Part shown: piece after piece, positions 59,661 through 64,000 of the stretch | Numbering within the stretch: position 1 is the stretch's first letter | Layout of the letters: each line of letters opens with the position of its first letter | Origin: Croceibacterium mercuriale | GTDB taxonomy: Bacteria; Pseudomonadota; Alphaproteobacteria; Sphingomonadales; Sphingomonadaceae | DNA: 64,000 nt | Direction: 5' to 3' | Assembly: GCF_000802385.1 (NCBI RefSeq) | Contig: NZ_JTDN01000002.1 | Coordinates: forward strand, 1 to 64,000 | Notes under the pieces: model-generated | What the model was told of the DNA's origin: nothing | Seen by the model: the letters and a program-made list of their open reading frames with translations, nothing else | Databases searched by the model: none | Translations under genes and position numbers: made by a program

Positions 59661-60286
59661 GCGCGCAGGAACGACCGGCTGCGCCGCAACGCAGCGCCGA
59701 GGACAAGAGCGCCTTCAAGCGCGAGCTGACGGGCGTGGTGCCGCATCTGCGCGCCTTTGCCCGCGGCCTGTGCGGACGGCCCGACATGGCCGACGATCTG
59801 GTGCAGGAAACATTGCTGAAGGCCTGGGCGGCGCAGGACCGGTTCGAGCCCGGCACCTCGATGCGCGCCTGGACCTTCGTCATCCTGCGCAACGCCTATC
59901 TGACCGACATGCGCCGCAACCGGTTTCGCGGCGAGTATGACGAGACTGCGGCAGAGCGCATCCTGACCGCGCCGGCCGGGCAGGAGGAGCCGATCCACCT
60001 GTCCGACATGCACCGTGCGCTGCTGACCCTGCCGCCGGAGCGGCGCGAGGCGCTGCTGCTGGTAGGCGCCGGGGGCTTCTCCTACGAGGAAGCCGCGTCG
60101 ATCTGCGGTTGTGCGGTAGGCACCATCAAGAGCCGGGTTGGCCGCGCGCGTGCCGCGCTGACCGCCATGATCGAGGACGGGGCAATTCCCGACCGGTCGG
60201 TGAACGATCCCACCGCCCATCGCGCGATCCTGGAAGAACTGGACGAAGTCGCCGCCGGTCGCGGCCACGCCGTTCCCACCAAGTAG
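59657..60286 (+). CDS. ecfG: General stress response sigma factor EcfG
   Basis: A 209-residue ECF15 sigma factor. Region 2 has ADDLVQETLLKAWAA and region 4 has LPPERREALLLVGAGGFSYEEAA followed by ICGCAVGTIKSRVGRAR. The last 35 residues form an acidic tail beyond region 4. Translation is coupled to nepR. PhyR, the third partner, is not in the window. Confidence 0.93.
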   Translation: MSAQERPAAPQRSAEDKSAFKRELTGVVPHLRAFARGLCGRPDMADDLVQETLLKAWAAQDRFEPGTSMRAWTFVILRNAYLTDMRRNRFRGEYDETAAERILTAPAGQEEPIHLSDMHRALLTLPPERREALLLVGAGGFSYEEAASICGCAVGTIKSRVGRARAALTAMIEDGAIPDRSVNDPTAHRAILEELDEVAAGRGHAVPTK

Positions 60287-60306
60287 CCGCAGGCACGGAG
60301 GGTGGC

Positions 60307-61485
60307 ATGATCGGCACCGATCCGCTGCTGCCCGAGCCGCCGGACACGACGCGCGTGACCGGTGAGGACGGCACCGGCACCCGGATGACCTTTGCCGCGC
60401 AGGAATTGCGGCTGATCTCCGCGCTGGTGGTGCTGCTGGCGACCGGGCTGTTCCTGGCACTGCCTTTCGTCCTTTCGATCGGCTCGGTGGTGTTCCTGCC
60501 GCTGGTCACCGCCATCATGCTGACCATCGTGCTGTCGCCGGTGGCGGACCGGCTGGCGCTGTTCGGCCTGCCCAATCCGCTGGCGAGCTTTGCCGCACTG
60601 CTGCTGTTCTTCGCCGTGGTCGCCACGGCGCTGACCGCGGTACTGCGCCCGGCTGTTTCCCTGTTCGAGACCGCGCCTGCAATGGTGGAGCGGGTGGGTG
60701 AGCATTTTCGCCATTTCCAGGGCAATCTGGCGTGGGTCTCCCAGCTGAACGACCGGATAGCGCGGATCATCGGCGAGGCCGAGGGCCAGCAGGTGGTGCT
60801 GGCCGGCCCCTCCATGCTGGAAGAACTCGCCTTCGCGACGCCATCCGTGCTGCTGGAGGTGCTGCTGACCTTCCTGATGGCGTTCTTCATGATCGAGGCG
60901 CGCGTGCGCCTGCGCCGTCGTCTGCTGCTGGACCGGCAGCATTTCGGCGCCAGCCTGAAGGCAGCGCGGGTGATGCGCGATGTGCAGGACCGGGTCGCGG
61001 CCTACATCCTGACCGTCTCGATCATCAATCTGGGCGTGGGCGTGGTGGTGGCGCTGGGTGCCTGGATCCTGGGGCTGGGCGCGCCGGTGATGTGGGGCGG
61101 GCTGGCGACGCTGCTGAACTTCATCCCCTATATCGGCCCGCTGGCGATGACCGCGCTGCTGGCGTTGTTCGGCCTGGGCACGGCGGAGGTGCCCCTGATG
61201 GGGATGATCCCGGCCGCCGCCTATCTGGGGCTGCATGCGGTTGAAGCGAATGTGGTTACGCCGGCGATCCTGGGCGCGCGCTTCACCATGAACCCGGTGA
61301 TGATCCTGCTGGCGCTCAGCTACTTCACCTGGATCTGGGGTGTGCCCGGTTCGCTGCTGTCCGTCCCCATCCTGCTGGCGCTGACCGCCCTGTTCGACCA
61401 TCTGGGCCGCCCCAACATCGTCGGCTTCCTGTTCGGGGAGCCGCTGTTCTCCACCGAGGTGCTGCCGGCGGACGAAGGCGTCTAG
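60307..61485 (+). CDS. AI-2E family transporter
   Basis: A 392-residue membrane protein with about eight helices. The family signature LLNFIPYIGPLAMTALLALF is present, with LHAVEANVVTPAILGARFTMNP after it. Members include TqsA and Na+(Li+)/H+ antiporter-like proteins, so an autoinducer role should not be assumed. The ATG at 60307 follows GGAGGG. It lies 20 bp after ecfG and may belong to the stress-response transcript. Confidence 0.85.
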   Translation: MIGTDPLLPEPPDTTRVTGEDGTGTRMTFAAQELRLISALVVLLATGLFLALPFVLSIGSVVFLPLVTAIMLTIVLSPVADRLALFGLPNPLASFAALLLFFAVVATALTAVLRPAVSLFETAPAMVERVGEHFRHFQGNLAWVSQLNDRIARIIGEAEGQQVVLAGPSMLEELAFATPSVLLEVLLTFLMAFFMIEARVRLRRRLLLDRQHFGASLKAARVMRDVQDRVAAYILTVSIINLGVGVVVALGAWILGLGAPVMWGGLATLLNFIPYIGPLAMTALLALFGLGTAEVPLMGMIPAAAYLGLHAVEANVVTPAILGARFTMNPVMILLALSYFTWIWGVPGSLLSVPILLALTALFDHLGRPNIVGFLFGEPLFSTEVLPADEGV

Positions 61486-62777
61486 CGGTCCCGGTCCGTC
61501 CGGTCGACAAAGGCGGTGACGGCCACGTCCATGGTGACGTTGCCCACCGTGCGGATCAGGTCGGGCACCATCTCTACCGCCACCAGCAGCGCCAGCGGCT
61601 CCACCGGCACGCCCATCGCGATCGCGATCGGGCCGATCGCGGTGACGAAGCTGACCGCACCGGGCAGGCTGACCGAACCGATGGTGGTGAGCAGGGCCAC
61701 GGCAAAGCCGACGCACAGCATCAGCGGCGTCAGTTCCACCCCCGCCAGCTGCGCCACATAGATCGCCACCGCCAGGTTCATCGCCGGCCCGGTGGCGCGG
61801 AACAGGGCAACCGCCAGCGGCAGAACGAAGTCGCCGCTGGTTTCGCGCAGGCCCAGGTCGCGGCACGATCCCAGCATGGCGGGGAGGCTGGCGAGCGAGC
61901 TCTGCGTCGACAGCGCCACCGTCTGCGCCGGGATCATCGCGCGGGCGAAACGGCCCAGCGGGATGCGCCCGCCCGCCACCGCCAGCAGGTACCCGGCCAG
62001 CATGACGATCAGGCCCATGGAGGATACCACCACGATGTAGTGCGCCACCGCCGCCAGCGCGCCGCCGCCGCTGCGCAGGCCCACGCCGATCGCCAGCGCC
62101 AGCACGCCGACCGGCGCCAGCCACAGCACCCAGCCGATGATCACCAGCATGGCATCGCCCAGCCCCGCGAACAGGTCGATCAGCGGAGTTCGCCGGGCGG
62201 CCGGCAGACGCGTGATGGCAAAGGCCAGCGCCACGAAGAACACGATCAGCGGCAGCATGGCGGTATCCGCCGCCGCCGCGACGACGTTGGGGGTGACGAG
62301 CGAGGTAAAGAAGTCGCCGATGCTCGGCACTTCCTGCGGCTGGGTCACGCCCCCCGCCAGCAGCGCGCCGCCGGCCGAGGCCGGGATCGGAAACGCCTGC
62401 AGCAGCATCGGCGTCAGCAACGCCGCCATCAGCGTGCCGCCCGCCAGCACGCCCCAGAACGCCAGCAGCGTGCGCCGCGCGATCGGGCCGACCCGGGCCG
62501 TGGCGACCATGCCGGTGATGCCGGTCACCAGCAGGCCGGCGACCAGCGGGATGATGGTCATCTGCAAGGCGCTGAGCCACAGGCTGCCGATCGGGCCCGC
62601 AAAGGCCTGCAACGGCCCGGCTGCCGCACTGTCCGCCAGCACCCAGCCGAGCGCCCAGCCGCCGATCAGCGCGGCAAAGGTCCATCCTGCCGGGAGGCGC
62701 AGGGTGGGCCCGGCCACGGAACTGGCGGCGTCGGGGTGGGTCGCGGGCGGGGTCTCGCGGGCATCTTCGGCGGGCAT
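61482..62777 (-). CDS. Dicarboxylate/amino acid:cation symporter (second DAACS)
   Basis: A 431-residue DAACS importer, clearly different from the copy at 46824. It shows GSLWLSALQMTIIPLVAGLL near the N-terminus, ALSTQSSLASLPAML (HP1), RATGPAMNLAVAIYVAQL (TM7) and SVSLPGAVSFV (HP2). The ATG at 62777 is preceded by AGGATGTGGGA; longer upstream frames look non-coding. Its stop overlaps the AI-2E gene end by 4 bp. It is divergent from glmM. Confidence 0.88.
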   Translation of the reverse strand: MPAEDARETPPATHPDAASSVAGPTLRLPAGWTFAALIGGWALGWVLADSAAAGPLQAFAGPIGSLWLSALQMTIIPLVAGLLVTGITGMVATARVGPIARRTLLAFWGVLAGGTLMAALLTPMLLQAFPIPASAGGALLAGGVTQPQEVPSIGDFFTSLVTPNVVAAAADTAMLPLIVFFVALAFAITRLPAARRTPLIDLFAGLGDAMLVIIGWVLWLAPVGVLALAIGVGLRSGGGALAAVAHYIVVVSSMGLIVMLAGYLLAVAGGRIPLGRFARAMIPAQTVALSTQSSLASLPAMLGSCRDLGLRETSGDFVLPLAVALFRATGPAMNLAVAIYVAQLAGVELTPLMLCVGFAVALLTTIGSVSLPGAVSFVTAIGPIAIAMGVPVEPLALLVAVEMVPDLIRTVGNVTMDVAVTAFVDRTDRDR

Positions 62778-62861
62778 TCCCACATCCTGTAGGCGTGACA
62801 ATGGCGCGCGCAAGCGCCATGGCGGTGGATGGCAGACAACCCCTTTTTGGCATGGCAGGGC

Positions 62862-64000
62862 ATGGAACGCGCATATTTCGGCACAGACGGTATCCGTGGG
62901 CGGGCGAACGGGCAATTACTGAACGCCGCCACCGCGATGAAGGTGGGGCAGGCCGCCGGCCGCCACTTCCTGCGCGGCAGCCACCGACACCGGGTGGTGA
63001 TCGGCAAGGATACCCGCCTGTCCGGCTACATGATGGAGACCGCGCTGGCCGCGGGCTTCACCAGCGTAGGCATGGACGTGATCATGACCGGCCCGCTGCC
63101 GACCCCGGCCGTGGCGCTGCTGGCGCGGGAAATGCGCGCCGATCTGGGCGTGATGATCTCCGCCAGCCACAACCCGTTTGCGGATAACGGCATCAAGCTG
63201 TTCGGGCCGGACGGCTTCAAGCTGTCCGATGCGGACGAAGCCGCGATCGAGGCCGCCATGGGCCAGGAACAGCCGCTGGCGACGGGCGACGCGATCGGCC
63301 GTGCCCGCCGGATCGAGGATGCGCGCGGCCGCTACATCCACGCGATCAAGCAGTCGCTGCCATCCGACGTTCGGCTGGACGGGCTGAAGATCGTGGTCGA
63401 TTGCGCACATGGCGCGGCCTACACCGTCGCACCCGAGGCGTTCTGGGAACTGGGTGCGGACGTGGTGGCAATGGGCGTCGCGCCCAACGGCCTCAACATC
63501 AATGACGGCGTCGGCTCCACCAGCCTGGACGCGATCCGCCAGCGGGTGATCGCCGAGCGGGCCGATATCGGCATCGCGCTGGACGGCGATGCCGACCGGC
63601 TGATCGTGATCGACGAGCGCGGCGTGGCGGTGGATGGTGACCAGATCATGGCGCTGATCGGCCTGCGCCTGCAGCAGGCCGGCAGCCTGCGCGGCGGCGG
63701 CGTCGTGGCCACGGTGATGAGCAACCTGGGTCTGGAACGGCTGCTGGCGCAGCACGATCTGGAGCTGATCCGCACCAAGGTGGGCGACCGCCACGTGCTG
63801 GAGGCGATGCGCAGCGGTGGCTACAATGTCGGTGGGGAGCAGTCCGGCCACATGATCCTGACCGACCATGCCACCACGGGCGATGGCTGCATTGCCGCGC
63901 TGCAGGTGCTGGGTGCGCTGGTCCAGACCGGGCAGAAGGCCAGCCGTCTGCTGCATCTGTTCGATCCCGTGCCGCAGCTGTTGAAGAACGTGACCTATGC
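62862..64000 (+). CDS. glmM: Phosphoglucosamine mutase (3' end beyond window)
   Basis: The first 379 codons of an enzyme normally about 445 residues long, which converts GlcN-6-P to GlcN-1-P for peptidoglycan and LPS precursors. It starts [17 protein letters not shown]; the phosphoserine loop is [16 protein letters not shown], the metal loop [13 protein letters not shown] and the sugar loop [10 protein letters not shown]. The start has AGGG upstream. The frame is open to the end of the window. Confidence 0.96.
   Translation, partial: MERAYFGTDGIRGRANGQLLNAATAMKVGQAAGRHFLRGSHRHRVVIGKDTRLSGYMMETALAAGFTSVGMDVIMTGPLPTPAVALLAREMRADLGVMISASHNPFADNGIKLFGPDGFKLSDADEAAIEAAMGQEQPLATGDAIGRARRIEDARGRYIHAIKQSLPSDVRLDGLKIVVDCAHGAAYTVAPEAFWELGADVVAMGVAPNGLNINDGVGSTSLDAIRQRVIAERADIGIALDGDADRLIVIDERGVAVDGDQIMALIGLRLQQAGSLRGGGVVATVMSNLGLERLLAQHDLELIRTKVGDRHVLEAMRSGGYNVGGEQSGHMILTDHATTGDGCIAALQVLGALVQTGQKASRLLHLFDPVPQLLKNVTY

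Noticed and set aside
60082-62874. A 930-codon minus-strand frame spanning ecfG, the AI-2E gene and the second symporter
   Set aside because: It is a shadow frame of three well-supported genes, with Arg/Gly/Gln-rich translation.

Overview
The window is 64 kb of high-GC (about 67% by eye) chromosomal DNA from an alphaproteobacterium, most likely order Sphingomonadales (Sphingomonadaceae or Erythrobacteraceae). The main pointers are a NepR/EcfG general stress response pair, a Tim44-like protein next to SecB, a CycM-like membrane-anchored cytochrome c, the rpmH-rnpA-yidD-yidC-engB cluster, and many ATGA-overlapping operons with frequent GTG and TTG starts. I see no tRNA, rRNA, CRISPR array, insertion sequence or prophage. 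About 55 protein genes are supported, nearly all housekeeping, transport, envelope or stress functions. glmM runs off the right edge.

Layout. 1-504 is a gene-free, lower-GC stretch with two hairpins. 0.5-4.4 kb carries an Atm1-like ABC exporter, a CNT nucleoside transporter and a YhhQ-like queuosine-precursor transporter. 4.4-7.3 kb holds a divergent module: an FtsX-type permease with a His-rich loop and its ATPase on one side, a DUF3299 periplasmic protein and a small secreted protein on the other. It resembles Zur-regulated zinc uptake loci. 7.6-13.2 kb has ppx, rlmE, a cytochrome c, pheA, two GNATs and two hypotheticals. 13.2-23 kb has a Kef-type antiporter, ispG, an HDAC-like amidohydrolase, two convergent L,D-transpeptidases and acnA. 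23-28 kb has ruvA/ruvB, a 21-bp repeat array, aroC and a second antiporter.

28-32.8 kb is a peroxide-defence block (katG, ahpF, ahpC) with an OxyR-like palindrome before ahpC. 33-37.7 kb carries Smr, Tim44-like, secB, murJ and trpS. 38.6-46 kb is a long minus-strand set (baiN-like, dut, coaBC, a membrane protein, ubiB, ubiE, an EamA transporter) with mutM divergent from it. 46.8-52 kb has a dicarboxylate symporter, dapE, a GST and a degenerate EAL-CBS-GGDEF protein. 52-57.4 kb holds engB, yidC, yidD, rnpA, rpmH and modCBA, all on the minus strand. 57.4-60.3 kb is the general stress response locus: a CHASE/HWE-type kinase divergent from nepR-ecfG, whose promoter matches the EcfG consensus. 60.3-64 kb has an AI-2E family protein, a second dicarboxylate symporter and glmM.

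The most noteworthy observations are: two six-codon mini-ORFs chained by ATGA overlaps into murJ; a +1 frameshift in a G7 run inside yidD; a 21-bp tandem array encoding HRDT-type heptads in a small ORF that overlaps the ruvA start; the autoregulatory EcfG promoter; the candidate zinc module; and an OxyR-like operator at ahpC. No wholly new multi-gene system is evident.
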